Shown here: piece after piece, positions 54,427-62,591 of the stretch
Layout of the letters: each line of letters begins with the position of its first letter
Numbering within the stretch: position 1 is the stretch's first letter
Assembly: GCF_009911265.1 (NCBI RefSeq)
Contig: NZ_QXXA01000004.1
Coordinates: 302,692 to 366,691 of the forward strand
Origin: Senegalia massiliensis
Lineage (GTDB): Bacteria > Bacillota > Clostridia > Tissierellales > SIT17
Length of the DNA: 64,000 nucleotides
Reading direction: 5' to 3'
Program-made: the position numbers and the translations under genes
Notes under the pieces: generated by a model
The model's database searches: none
The model's input: the letters and a program-made list of their open reading frames with translations, nothing else
Told to the model about the DNA's origin: nothing

Positions 54427-54445
54427 AAGTAATGCCTTTTTCTTA
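54405..54445. terminator. Bidirectional terminator overlapping the end of xpt
   Basis: Arms of 16 nt (54405-54420 and 54425-54440) pair perfectly around GGAT. The xpt stop codon is within the hairpin, and the BCCT transporter gene ends 3 nt beyond it on the other strand. Confidence 0.88.
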
Positions 54446-55957
54446 ACTTATATTTTTAACTTTATTCTTATTTATATTATTAATATTATTAATATTTTCT
54501 TCTTTTAAAGCTTTCAAGAATGAAAAAGCTCCAAATATCATTACCATAGCAAATGGAAATGCAGCTACTATTGAGCTAGTCTGTAATGCTTGTAATCCTC
54601 CAGAAAACATAAGTGCAAATGCCATCATTGACTGAATAGCTCCCCATATTATCTTTGTATTTGTTGGTGGATTCAAGTCTCCATTTTTAGACATCATTCC
54701 TAATACAAATGTAGCAGAATCTGCAGATGTAATAAAAAATGTACAAAGAAGTAATACAGTAACAAATGATATTATACTTCCTAAAGGCACATGTTCCATC
54801 ACTACAAATAAAGCTGTCTCCGTTACTTTAACTGCTTCAGTTGCTACTTCAGTACCTAGATTCATTGCTGTTGTTCCAAATATTGCAAACCATAAAAATG
54901 AACCAAGTGCTGGTACTAATGAAACTCCTAAAATAAACTCTTTTATAGTTCTTCCCTTTGATATGCGTGCTATAAATGAGCCAACAAAAGGAGCCCATGC
55001 AATCCACCATGCCCAGTAGAATATTTTCCATCCGCCTATCCAACTGTTATCACTAAATGCATTAATAAAAAAACTTTCTCTCACAAAACCAGATAAAAAT
55101 GCACCTATACTATTTGTAAACATATTTATTATCGCAAGTGTAGGACCTAATATAAGAGTTAGAATCATCAATATAGAAGCTAAAGTTATATTTGAATTAG
55201 ATAAAAATAAAATTCCCTTATCCAATCCTGTAATAGCAGATACCATAAATAAAATAGTTACAGTAACTATAATTATTATTTGAATTAAATTATTTATAGG
55301 CACTCCGAATAAATAATTTAAGCCACTATTAATTTGTAAAACTCCTAATCCTAAAGAAGTTGCAACACCTGCAACTGTAGCAAATATAGCAAGAATATCT
55401 ATAAACTTTCCAATAGGGCCTCTTACCCTTTCTTCTCCTAATATAGGTATAAAAATACTACTAATTAATGCAGGTTTTTTCTTTCTAAATTGCATATATG
55501 CTAGAGGCATAGCTACAACAGCATAATTTGCCCATGGATGTACACCCCAATGTATAAAAGATGTAAACATCGAAAAATTTGCTGCTTCTTGCGTCCCTGG
55601 ACTTACTCCTACAGGATTAAGGAAATGATTTAAAGGTTCTGCTACCCCCCAAAATACAAGTCCAATACCCATCCCAGCTGAAAATAACATTGCAAACCAA
55701 GATATGTAACTGTATTCTGGTTTTGAATCATCATCACCTAGTTTAATCCTTCCATACTTGCTAAATGCTAAAGTTAATACAAATGCTACAAAGAAAAACA
55801 TTGACATTAAATAAAACCAACCAAATTTTTCTGTCAAAAAAGAAAATACATTATTCGCTATATTTCCAAATGAATTAGGTGAAACTATACCCCATAGTGA
55901 AAATCCTAAAACTATAAATAATGAAATAAAATAAACATGATTATCTTTTTTCTCCAT
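54443..55957 (-). CDS. BCCT family glycine betaine transporter (copy 1)
   Basis: 504 aa with twelve membrane helices. BCCT signatures: AGMGIGLVFWGVAEPLNHFL (glycine-rich sodium/betaine stretch in helix 3) and FYWAWWIAWAPFVGSFIARISKGRTIKEF (aromatic box region, helix 8). Imports glycine betaine with sodium or protons. It lies directly downstream of grdH, so uptake supplies the reductase. It is closely related to copy 2 at 59557-61029, from which it differs mainly at the termini. Confidence 0.94.
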   Translation of the reverse strand: MEKKDNHVYFISLFIVLGFSLWGIVSPNSFGNIANNVFSFLTEKFGWFYLMSMFFFVAFVLTLAFSKYGRIKLGDDDSKPEYSYISWFAMLFSAGMGIGLVFWGVAEPLNHFLNPVGVSPGTQEAANFSMFTSFIHWGVHPWANYAVVAMPLAYMQFRKKKPALISSIFIPILGEERVRGPIGKFIDILAIFATVAGVATSLGLGVLQINSGLNYLFGVPINNLIQIIIIVTVTILFMVSAITGLDKGILFLSNSNITLASILMILTLILGPTLAIINMFTNSIGAFLSGFVRESFFINAFSDNSWIGGWKIFYWAWWIAWAPFVGSFIARISKGRTIKEFILGVSLVPALGSFLWFAIFGTTAMNLGTEVATEAVKVTETALFVVMEHVPLGSIISFVTVLLLCTFFITSADSATFVLGMMSKNGDLNPPTNTKIIWGAIQSMMAFALMFSGGLQALQTSSIVAAFPFAMVMIFGAFSFLKALKEENINNINNINKNKVKNIS

Positions 55958-55974
55958 AATAATCTCCTTTTTAA

Positions 55975-56014
55975 TTACGACATATAAAGTATAATTATAC
56001 TTTATATGTCGTAA
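55975..56014. repeat. 40-bp perfect palindrome between grdH and the transporter gene
   Basis: Two 20-nt arms without a loop, 7 nt after the grdH stop codon. On the minus strand no T-run follows, and the AAGGAG of the next gene begins just after the hairpin. A T-run exists only in the plus direction. On the grd transcript it probably acts in mRNA processing or stability. Confidence 0.7.
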
Positions 56015-56020
56015 TGTTTT

Positions 56021-57331
56021 TTAGATTTCTACTTTAAAAATTGTTGGCTCTTTTATATCTATAGTAAGAGCATCTAATGCTACTCCCACTCTATGGAATC
56101 TTAATTTCCACTGTTCTTCTTCAGTTGTATTAGGATCTCCTAATGGATATGGAATAGATATTGTAGGTACTATTTTATTTACCCCTACAGATTCTGCTAC
56201 TGGTATTAAATTGCACATTTCTACTACTGGTATTCCTGCTCTTTCAATTTCTCTTACCATTGTTGCACCGCAACGTGTACAAGTGCCTCAGGTAGCAGTT
56301 AATATAACTCCATCTACATTATCTTCTTTTAATTTTTCAATCATTTCTTTACTCATTCTACTAGCTTCTGCTTGAGTAGTTCCAGTTCCAACTGTACTAT
56401 AGAAATATTTATGAAGTTTTCCTATTTTTCCTTCCTTTAAATATGCTTTCATTGTATCTACTGGTACAACTCTATTTGGATCTGCATCAGCAGCTGTAGG
56501 ATCATATCCAGCATGTATAGTCTTAAATACTCCAGGTTCTAATCTATCTAAATCTGATATATTATATCTTCCCCAACGAGTGGCAGAAGCTGATTGTATT
56601 CTATCTGGATTGTCTACTGGTACTATACCCCCTGATGTTACTAAAGCAATATTTGCTTTTGATAAATCTTTTATAGGTTTTGCTATTGGCACTAAATCTT
56701 TATTAGGAATAGGAAGTTCTGTTTGATAAGGTTCATTATTTAATTTTTTAATTAACATTTCTACGCCTCTTTGAGCTGCAGTTTCACCTGATTCTAGCCA
56801 AACTTGTGCCCTTATACCTCTTTTGAAGAATCCTTCTTCTTCTGCTGATTTTGTTTCTTCATTATTTAATAATTTATTTGCAAAGTTAGTCATAATTTTT
56901 ATATCTTTTCTTAATTTAGCAGCAGATTTTCCACCTTTAAAAATATGAACGTCTTTTTTAAAAATTTCTACTCCTGGATTTTCTATATGCATAGAGGTTA
57001 AAACTGGAACATTAAATTTTTCTTTTACAGCCTTACATATAGTGCCACAAGCTACTCCATACCTTCCTGCTTGAAAAGCCGGTCCTGCTATAAAAATATC
57101 AAATTCTTTATCTTCTAAGAAAGATAATATCTCTTTTACAGCCTCTTCTGTGTTTGAAGCTATATAATTATCTCCACAAATCACTGTATATATTACTTCA
57201 GCATCAATTAATCCATTTAATGCAAGAGCTGGACCCACTAGCCCTTCTCTTATTTCTGGTTTATAATCTGCTTTTTCTTCTCCACCTATCCCTGCAAAGA
57301 ATTGATTAATATAATGTATTGCCTTTTTCAT
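56021..57331 (-). CDS. grdH: Betaine (or sarcosine) reductase component B, selenocysteine subunit
   Basis: 436 aa when the in-frame UGA at 56288-56290 is read as selenocysteine 348. Component B activates the substrate, and the selenocysteine passes the carboxymethyl group to GrdA. Around the UGA the product reads TAT-Sec-GTCTRCGATM, giving the conserved U-x2-C-x2-C motif; both halves align to one GrdB/F/H-type protein (residues 1-347 and 349-436), of normal family length. ATG behind AGGAGG, 11 nt after grdI. Betaine is favoured over sarcosine or glycine because of the two betaine transporters and the partner's missing processing site. grdA, grdC and grdD are not in the window. Confidence 0.93.
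56262..56290 (-). promoter_or_regulatory. Selenocysteine UGA codon with bacterial SECIS-like hairpin
   Basis: UGA at 56288-56290. Beginning 13 nt downstream GTTGC-GGT-GCAAC forms a small stem with GGU in the apical loop, 18 nt from the UGA. Apical GU at this distance is what SelB recognises in bacterial SECIS elements. Confidence 0.7.
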
Positions 57332-57342
57332 GATGACACCTC

Positions 57343-58668
57343 CTAAAATTCTTTCATAGTTTTAATTGACCAACCTGCAATTCTATCTCCACAGAACATT
57401 GCATTGTTTTCCATTATTACGGAACCATCTTCTCGTACTGAAGGTCCAAGATTTTCATCATATGACCATCCACCAGATAAACCATCTCTTGAAAGCGCTT
57501 TCAAATCCCCTATTACTTTATCTGCTGGTGGAAGTTCTATTAGTTGTGATACATTACCTGTTGATACTAATGCATCTGCCTTTTCATCTAATGATACAAG
57601 TGGTTGACTAGCACCATCTCTTCCAGTCGCTTCATTACTTATACCTACAGTTTTTACTCCTACATCTTCTAAAGCTCTTAAACATAAAATATAATCAGCG
57701 TCAGGATTTCCATATCCTTCTTCAGTTACTATAGCTCCATCTGCACCTAATGATTTAGCCATTTGTGCAACAAATATAGATGATCTCTTTTTCTGTTCTA
57801 AGGATACATTTAAGTTTGACATTATAACCCCTAAGAAATTTATACTTTTACCATGTTCTTTATACAACTCTCTTATGGTAGGAAAATTTTGCAAGTCATA
57901 AGTTGACCATTTTGATGATGAAGGCATGAAACTACCTGAAATATTAGAACCATCTAAAATTTCATTTGGATGCATGAAAGTTGGTATATATTTATTCATG
58001 TCCCATCCATAAACTCTAGCATTATACCCCATTATTTCCATTTGTGATTGTGGTTGCATTACTAGAACTACAGAAGGTAGTTTGTTTAAATCCTCTTTTC
58101 TTTTAACTATAGGTGCTAATTCGTAAGTTTCTATCTCTTCTGGTTCCATTTCTTTTACTGTATTGCCTAAGTATTCAGCAAATTTATGAGTAGCAATTCT
58201 AATAGCAGTATTTCTTTTTTGTTGTTCAAATCTTTCTTCTTCCTCATCAGTATCTGCTACTATACAAATATTAATTAACTCTGAGAATAAAGTATATTTT
58301 GCTCCTTCTTTGCTCATATCAACTAGTCCATCTCCAAAGCTTCCATAATGCATACCAACTCCTAATACACTGCATCCCTTTAATGCATGTACTCTACCAC
58401 TTCCAGCCATCTCTACTTCTCCTGTTACGCCAGGAAATGTACTTCTACCATCTGGACGTATTCTTGGTTCTGCTGCCTCTTTAATTGGAACTATCTTTGT
58501 GTTATCACCTGGCTTTGCAATTTCTAGATCTACAGCTGTAATGTGTTCATCTTTTTTTATGAATCTAATAGCTTCATCTTTGTTAATTGTGAGTATTCCA
58601 TCTTTAAAACTAGTTTTATTTCCAAATACAACATCTTTAACATTAAAATTACCAATTTCTAACTTCAC
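57343..58668 (-). CDS. grdI: Betaine (or sarcosine) reductase component B, alpha/beta proprotein-type subunit
   Basis: 441 aa from a GTG behind AAGGGGTG. Partner of the selenoprotein in component B. Family blocks include MAGSGRVHALKGCSVLG, the central DGSNISGSFMPSSSKWSTY, NFLGVIMSNLNVSLEQKKRS, EEGYGNPDADYILC, GRDGASQPLVSLDEKADALVS and NNAMFCGDRIAGWS. In glycine-specific GrdE an Asn-Cys pair (Cys242 in C. sticklandii) is cleaved to form a pyruvoyl group; by eye the aligned positions here are Ser246-Phe247, so no processing is expected. That fits GrdI or GrdG, whose methylated substrates do not form a Schiff base. First gene of grdI-grdH-BCCT. Confidence 0.92.
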   Translation of the reverse strand: MKLEIGNFNVKDVVFGNKTSFKDGILTINKDEAIRFIKKDEHITAVDLEIAKPGDNTKIVPIKEAAEPRIRPDGRSTFPGVTGEVEMAGSGRVHALKGCSVLGVGMHYGSFGDGLVDMSKEGAKYTLFSELINICIVADTDEEEERFEQQKRNTAIRIATHKFAEYLGNTVKEMEPEEIETYELAPIVKRKEDLNKLPSVVLVMQPQSQMEIMGYNARVYGWDMNKYIPTFMHPNEILDGSNISGSFMPSSSKWSTYDLQNFPTIRELYKEHGKSINFLGVIMSNLNVSLEQKKRSSIFVAQMAKSLGADGAIVTEEGYGNPDADYILCLRALEDVGVKTVGISNEATGRDGASQPLVSLDEKADALVSTGNVSQLIELPPADKVIGDLKALSRDGLSGGWSYDENLGPSVREDGSVIMENNAMFCGDRIAGWSIKTMKEF

Positions 58669-58684
58669 ATCTTCACCCCTTAAT

Positions 58685-58733
58685 TAATCAAGATTATATT
58701 TGTTAATATATATATTAACATAATCGTGATTAT
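58685..58733. promoter_or_regulatory. TetR operator region of grdI and tetR
   Basis: Holds two copies of TAATCNNGATTA (58685-58696 with AA in the centre; 58721-58732 with GT, extended to ATAATCGTGATTAT) and, between them, the 20-bp palindrome TGTTAATATATATATTAACA (58701-58720). It lies in the 170 nt between the divergent grdI and TetR genes. The same element is found before BCCT copy 2. Confidence 0.7.
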
Positions 58734-58838
58734 TTAACAATGATATTTTCTGATTATTTTTAACTTTTAAAATTAATAAAGTATATTGTGATTTTTTTTA
58801 TTTTATGCTACCATTATTATAAAGAAATGGAGGAATAT

Positions 58839-59504
58839 ATGAATAAAGAAATGCAACGTAACAGAGTAATGAGTGATTTTATTAATGCGACTAATAAACT
58901 TATACGAAAAGATGGAATAGAAAATATTTCTTTAAGAAAAGTTGCAAATTTAGCAGGATATAATAGTGCTACATTATATAATTATTTTGAAAATCTAGAT
59001 CATTTAATTTTTTTTGGAGCTATGAAATATTTGAATAAATACACTAGAAGTTTAAGTAATTATCTAAAAGAATCTGAAAATTCTATGGATAGATTTTTAA
59101 AAGTATGGGAACATTTTTGTAATTATGCTTATAGTGAACCCCAAATATATAATGCAATATTTTTTCCAAATTTAAATAAAGAAATAAGTCACTATATGAA
59201 TAAATATTATGAATTTTTCCCTGAAGAATTAAAGGATAATAATATTATTATACAAAAAATGCTCATAACAAGTAATCTTGATGATAGATCTATGATATTA
59301 TTAGAAAACTGTCTTAGTGAAGGTTATCTAGAGGCTAAAGATACCCCTATATTAAATGATATTATTTTAATCATTTTTGAAGGCATGTTTAATAGAATAT
59401 TAAATGATAAAATCACATATAAAGATGCTATGGAAAATACTATGAATTATTTTAAATTAACTATTAAAAACTTTTTAGTAAAAGACTATGATTTTTATTT
59501 TTAA
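58839..59504 (+). CDS. TetR family transcriptional regulator
   Basis: 221 aa from the ATG at 58839 (GGAGG 5 nt upstream; an upstream in-frame start at 58788 would add a poor 17-residue leader). N-terminal helix-turn-helix NISLRKVANLAGYNSATLYNYFENLDHLI is typical. The remainder is an all-helical ligand domain without recognisable binding motif. Divergent from grdI and convergent with BCCT copy 2, so it most likely regulates betaine reduction and uptake. Confidence 0.92.
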   Translation: MNKEMQRNRVMSDFINATNKLIRKDGIENISLRKVANLAGYNSATLYNYFENLDHLIFFGAMKYLNKYTRSLSNYLKESENSMDRFLKVWEHFCNYAYSEPQIYNAIFFPNLNKEISHYMNKYYEFFPEELKDNNIIIQKMLITSNLDDRSMILLENCLSEGYLEAKDTPILNDIILIIFEGMFNRILNDKITYKDAMENTMNYFKLTIKNFLVKDYDFYF

Positions 59505-59512
59505 ATAATAAA

Positions 59513-59550
59513 AAATAAGGTATTACTTTAATTAAAGTAATACCTTATTT
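59513..59550. terminator. Bidirectional intrinsic terminator
   Basis: A perfect 38-nt palindrome (arms of 19) between the convergent TetR and BCCT copy 2 genes. Confidence 0.88.
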
Positions 59551-59556
59551 TCAATT

Positions 59557-61029
59557 CTACTCTTTTATATCTTCTTTTCTTAAAGCTTTAAGAAAAGAAA
59601 ATGCTCCTATTATCATTACCATAGCAAATGGAAACGCAGCTACTATTGAACTGGTCTGTAATGCTTTTAATCCGCCAGAAAACATAAGTGCAAATGCCAT
59701 TATTGATTGTATTGCTCCCCATGTGACTTTTATACGAGTTTTAGGGTATAGACTTCCATTCCTTGACATCATCCCTAGTACAAATGTAGCAGAATCTGCA
59801 GATGTAATAAAAAATGTAGAAAGAAGTAAGATAGTAACAAAAGATATAATGCTTCCAAAAGGTATGTGTTCCATTACTACAAAGAATGCTGTTTCTGTTA
59901 CTTGAACAGCTTCAGCAGCTATTTCAGTTCCTAAATTCATTGCTGTTGTTCCAAAGATTGCAAACCATAAAAACGAACCAAGTGCTGGTACTAATGAAAC
60001 CCCTAAAATAAACTCTTTTATAGTTCTTCCCTTTGATATACGTGCTATAAATGAGCCAACAAAAGGAGCCCATGCAATCCACCATGCCCAGTAGAATATT
60101 CTCCATGTACCTAACCAATTATTTTCACTAAAAGAATTAATTAAAAAACTTTCCCTTACAAATCCTGATAAAAATGCACCTATACTATTAGTAAACATAT
60201 TTACTATTGCAAGAGTTGGCCCTAATAGAAGTGTAAGAACCATGAGTATAGCAGCTAAAATTATATTTGCATTTGATAAAATTAATATTCCTTTATTTAA
60301 TCCTGTAATGGCCGATATCATAAATAATACAGTTACAGTAACTATTATAATTATCTGAGTTAAGTTATTTATAGGCACTCCAAATAGGTAATTTAAACCT
60401 CCATTAATTTGAAGTACTCCTAAGCCTAAAGAAGTTGCAACTCCTGATACTGTTGCAAATATAGCAAGAATATCTATAAACTTTCCAATAGGTCCTTTTA
60501 CTCTTTCTTCCCCTAATATAGGTATGAAAATACTACTAATCAATGCTGGCTTTTTCTTTCTAAATTGCATATATGCTAGTGGCATTGCAATCACTGTATA
60601 AGCAGCCCAAGGGTGAATACCCCAGTGAATAAATGATGAAAGTATTGAAAAGTTTGCGGCTTCTTGTGTTCCTGCATCTAGTCCTACAGGACTCAGGAAA
60701 TGATTTAAAGGTTCTGCTACTCCCCAAAATACAAGTCCAATACCCATACCAGCTGAAAATAACATTGCAAACCAAGATATATAACTATATTCTGGCTTTG
60801 AATCATCATCACCTAATTTAATTTTACCATATTTACTTAATGCCAAAATTAATACAAATACTACGAAGAAAAACATTGCTATTAAATAAAACCATCCAAA
60901 CTTTTCTGTTAAAAATGAAAATACATTATTTGCAATATTCCCAAATCTCTTTGGAGAAACTATTCCCAATAATGAAAATCCTATAACTATAATTAATGAA
61001 ATAACATAAACTTGATTATTTTTTCTCAT
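59557..61029 (-). CDS. BCCT family glycine betaine transporter (copy 2)
   Basis: 490 aa from the ATG at 61029 (AAGGAGGG upstream; a TTG at 61053 precedes that site and is rejected). Carries the same signatures as copy 1 (GMGIGLVFWGVAEPLNHFL; FYWAWWIAWAPFVGSFIARISKGRTIKEF), and long stretches are identical between the two, so they arose by duplication. Differences cluster in the N- and C-termini and a few helices. It has its own promoter region with a TetR-type operator and a structured leader, so its expression may be tuned separately from the grd operon. Confidence 0.94.
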   Translation of the reverse strand: MRKNNQVYVISLIIVIGFSLLGIVSPKRFGNIANNVFSFLTEKFGWFYLIAMFFFVVFVLILALSKYGKIKLGDDDSKPEYSYISWFAMLFSAGMGIGLVFWGVAEPLNHFLSPVGLDAGTQEAANFSILSSFIHWGIHPWAAYTVIAMPLAYMQFRKKKPALISSIFIPILGEERVKGPIGKFIDILAIFATVSGVATSLGLGVLQINGGLNYLFGVPINNLTQIIIIVTVTVLFMISAITGLNKGILILSNANIILAAILMVLTLLLGPTLAIVNMFTNSIGAFLSGFVRESFLINSFSENNWLGTWRIFYWAWWIAWAPFVGSFIARISKGRTIKEFILGVSLVPALGSFLWFAIFGTTAMNLGTEIAAEAVQVTETAFFVVMEHIPFGSIISFVTILLLSTFFITSADSATFVLGMMSRNGSLYPKTRIKVTWGAIQSIMAFALMFSGGLKALQTSSIVAAFPFAMVMIIGAFSFLKALRKEDIKE

Positions 61030-61051
61030 AAAACCCTCCTTAAAAAACTGC

Positions 61052-61118
61052 AAATAAAAAGATCTACGATTTAGATCTTTTTATTTAAAAATCTACTTTA
61101 AATAATTAGTAGATTTTT
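61052..61118 (-). promoter_or_regulatory. Tandem hairpins in the leader of BCCT copy 2
   Basis: Two hairpins abut: 61087-61118 (arms of 11) and 61052-61086 (arms of 15). The ATCTAC of one can also pair with the GTAGAT of the other, so mutually exclusive structures are possible. The leader ends with TTTTTT just before AAGGAGGG. Attenuation is possible but unproven. Confidence 0.5.
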
Positions 61119-61158
61119 TATATTTTATTATTTCTTAATATAATTCACTATATACTTC

Positions 61159-61179
61159 CATTACTTACAATAAGTAATG
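61159..61179. repeat. Inverted repeat upstream of BCCT copy 2
   Basis: CATTACTTA-CAA-TAAGTAATG, perfect 9-bp arms, between the TetR-type operator and the leader hairpins; possible regulator site. Confidence 0.45.
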
Positions 61180-61198
61180 TTATCTAAAAACTAACAAA

Positions 61199-61214
61199 TA
61201 TAATCACGATTATA
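61199..61214. promoter_or_regulatory. TetR-type operator of BCCT copy 2
   Basis: TATAATCACGATTATA, a 16-bp near-palindrome whose 14-nt core is the exact reverse complement of the ATAATCGTGATTAT in the grdI/tetR intergenic region. It lies 170 nt upstream of the transporter start. Confidence 0.68.
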
Positions 61215-61279
61215 AGCACTGATTAACACCTTATCATATTAAATAACAATTGTAAAGTTTACCTTAGTAATAGACAATA

Positions 61280-61308
61280 AAAAAGCATCGCTTTTAGCGA
61301 TACTTTTT
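61280..61308 (-). terminator. Intrinsic terminator after the acylphosphatase gene
   Basis: Arms AAAAAGCATCGCT and AGCGATACTTTTT pair with one mismatch over a 3-nt loop and overlap the stop codon; the minus strand continues with TTATTG. Confidence 0.8.
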
Positions 61309-61579
61309 ACCTAATATTAAATTCATGATTCTCTAAATCCTTTATTTCTTTTTCTTTTATATTTATATTATCAACCCTTGCATAAGAAGGTCCAGATTTA
61401 GTCCATTCTATAAATTTTTCTATACTTTTCTCTTCACCTTGAGCATCTATTTCTACACTTCCATCAATTCTATTTGTAACCCAACCAGATATATTTAATT
61501 TATTAGCTTTTTGAGTACTATAATACCTAAATCCTACTCCTTGTACTCTACCAAAAATTTCTATATTTACTCTTTTCAT
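61307..61579 (-). CDS. acyP: Acylphosphatase
   Basis: 90 aa from the ATG at 61579 (GAGGTGAG upstream; the in-frame GTG at 61588 lies in that site). Hydrolyses acyl phosphates such as acetyl or carbamoyl phosphate. Signature EIFGRVQGVGFRYYSTQKANKL contains the catalytic Arg, and the catalytic Asn lies in GWVTNRIDGSVEIDAQG. Normal length. Confidence 0.95.
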   Translation of the reverse strand: MKRVNIEIFGRVQGVGFRYYSTQKANKLNISGWVTNRIDGSVEIDAQGEEKSIEKFIEWTKSGPSYARVDNINIKEKEIKDLENHEFNIR

Positions 61580-61626
61580 TATGCTCACCTCATAATTAAA
61601 ATACCCAATGGATATAATATTAAAAC

Positions 61627-62151
61627 TTATATTTCCATAGCTAAATCTAACTTTGTAACCTTTAAAGCCATTTTAACAATATTATAAATAGTTATTGTTA
61701 CAAATATATTAGTTATTGATGTAGGTATTACTATTGATAAAAATAATGCCATAAATGGTGCAGGCAATCCTACTAAAAATAATGCAGTATATAAAAACAC
61801 ACTTCCACTTACAACAGTTCCTATAAAGGCTATTATTCCAATTTTTATTTGACCCATTTTTACATTAGCCAATAAATAGATTAAAAAATAAACTGCTAAT
61901 GAAGCTATAATTTTATCCACTATATTTGCTATTTGACCACCTGGAAAAGTAGTTGTCATAGCAGTAATTATTCCACCAAGTAATGCTGTAACTATTGTAC
62001 TTTTAAAATCCTTATTTATCATCAATGCTACAAATATAAAGGATAACATTAAATCAAATTTCATGCTCCCAAGGGTGCCTGGTACAATTTGATGCATAAT
62101 AAAACCTATGGCAAGTAATAAAGCTATAAATATATTTTTTCTTAAATTCAT
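61627..62151 (-). CDS. trpP: Tryptophan transporter, TrpP family
   Basis: 174 aa with five to six hydrophobic segments: MHQIVPGTLGSMKFDLMLSFIFVALMI and GGIITAMTTTFPGGQIANIVDKI match the TrpP family of ECF-like tryptophan importers. The upstream T-box leader with a UGG specifier supports tryptophan as the substrate. ATG behind AAAGGAG. A separate AAGGAGGTGA at 62227-62236 is followed only by two-codon frames. Confidence 0.92.
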   Translation of the reverse strand: MNLRKNIFIALLLAIGFIMHQIVPGTLGSMKFDLMLSFIFVALMINKDFKSTIVTALLGGIITAMTTTFPGGQIANIVDKIIASLAVYFLIYLLANVKMGQIKIGIIAFIGTVVSGSVFLYTALFLVGLPAPFMALFLSIVIPTSITNIFVTITIYNIVKMALKVTKLDLAMEI

Positions 62152-62250
62152 TGTAATTATCTCCTTTTAATTTTATTTTGTTATACCAATCATATTCATC
62201 ACTATCAAAAGTTCAAATCATACCATTCACCTCCTTAAATTTATGTATTA

Positions 62251-62290
62251 AAAAAACCCTTCGTCTCCTATAAAAGGGACGAAAGGTTTT
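62251..62290 (-). terminator. Regulated terminator of the T-box leader
   Basis: AACCTTTCGTCCC pairs with GGAGACGAAGGGTT with minor mismatches, and a T-run ends the hairpin. Competes with the antiterminator formed by the T-box sequence. Confidence 0.88.
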
Positions 62291-62529
62291 ATTCCGCGGT
62301 ACCACCCAAATTAGATAGTATAAACTATCTCTCTTTACAGATACAGAAAGTTATTCGATATCTTTTTTCTTTAACGGGAATTCCCGACTAAGGATACTTT
62401 AATAGAATTTCACCTTGTATCTCATAAGACCATTCATTAAAAAATTTATATCGAACTCCCACCAACTTCGACTCGCTATAATAAATTTATTTTAACTACT
62501 TTTCTTAATCATTGATTTTAATATTTTAT
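62251..62529 (-). promoter_or_regulatory. T-box leader (tryptophan) controlling trpP
   Basis: The minus-strand leader contains stem I elements (GCGAGTCGAAGTTGGTGGGAG), a specifier-loop region TGAATGGTCTTATGAG with UGG at 62430-62432, the invariant T-box TGGGTGGTACCGCGG at 62294-62308 and a terminator hairpin at 62251-62290 followed by seven T. Uncharged tRNA-Trp should stabilise the antiterminator and turn on trpP. Confidence 0.93.
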
Positions 62530-62536
62530 TTGTATC

Positions 62537-62565
62537 ATTCTATCATATATATTAATTAAAGTAAA
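62537..62565 (-). promoter_or_regulatory. Promoter of the trpP T-box transcript
   Basis: TTTACT and TAGAAT on the minus strand, 17 nt apart, about 8 nt before the probable transcript start. Lies between the APC permease stop codon and the leader. Confidence 0.5.
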
Positions 62566-62591
62566 TATCTATTAATACATTAATAAATATT

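Noticed and set aside
56021..57331. Two separate genes or a pseudogene with a nonsense mutation
   Set aside because: The UGA occupies the known selenocysteine position of the GrdB/F/H family, with the U-x2-C-x2-C context and a SECIS-like hairpin, so recoding explains it.
57343..58668. Glycine reductase GrdE instead of GrdI
   Set aside because: The cleavage Cys of GrdE is absent, and the neighbours are betaine transporters. GrdG (sarcosine) remains an alternative.
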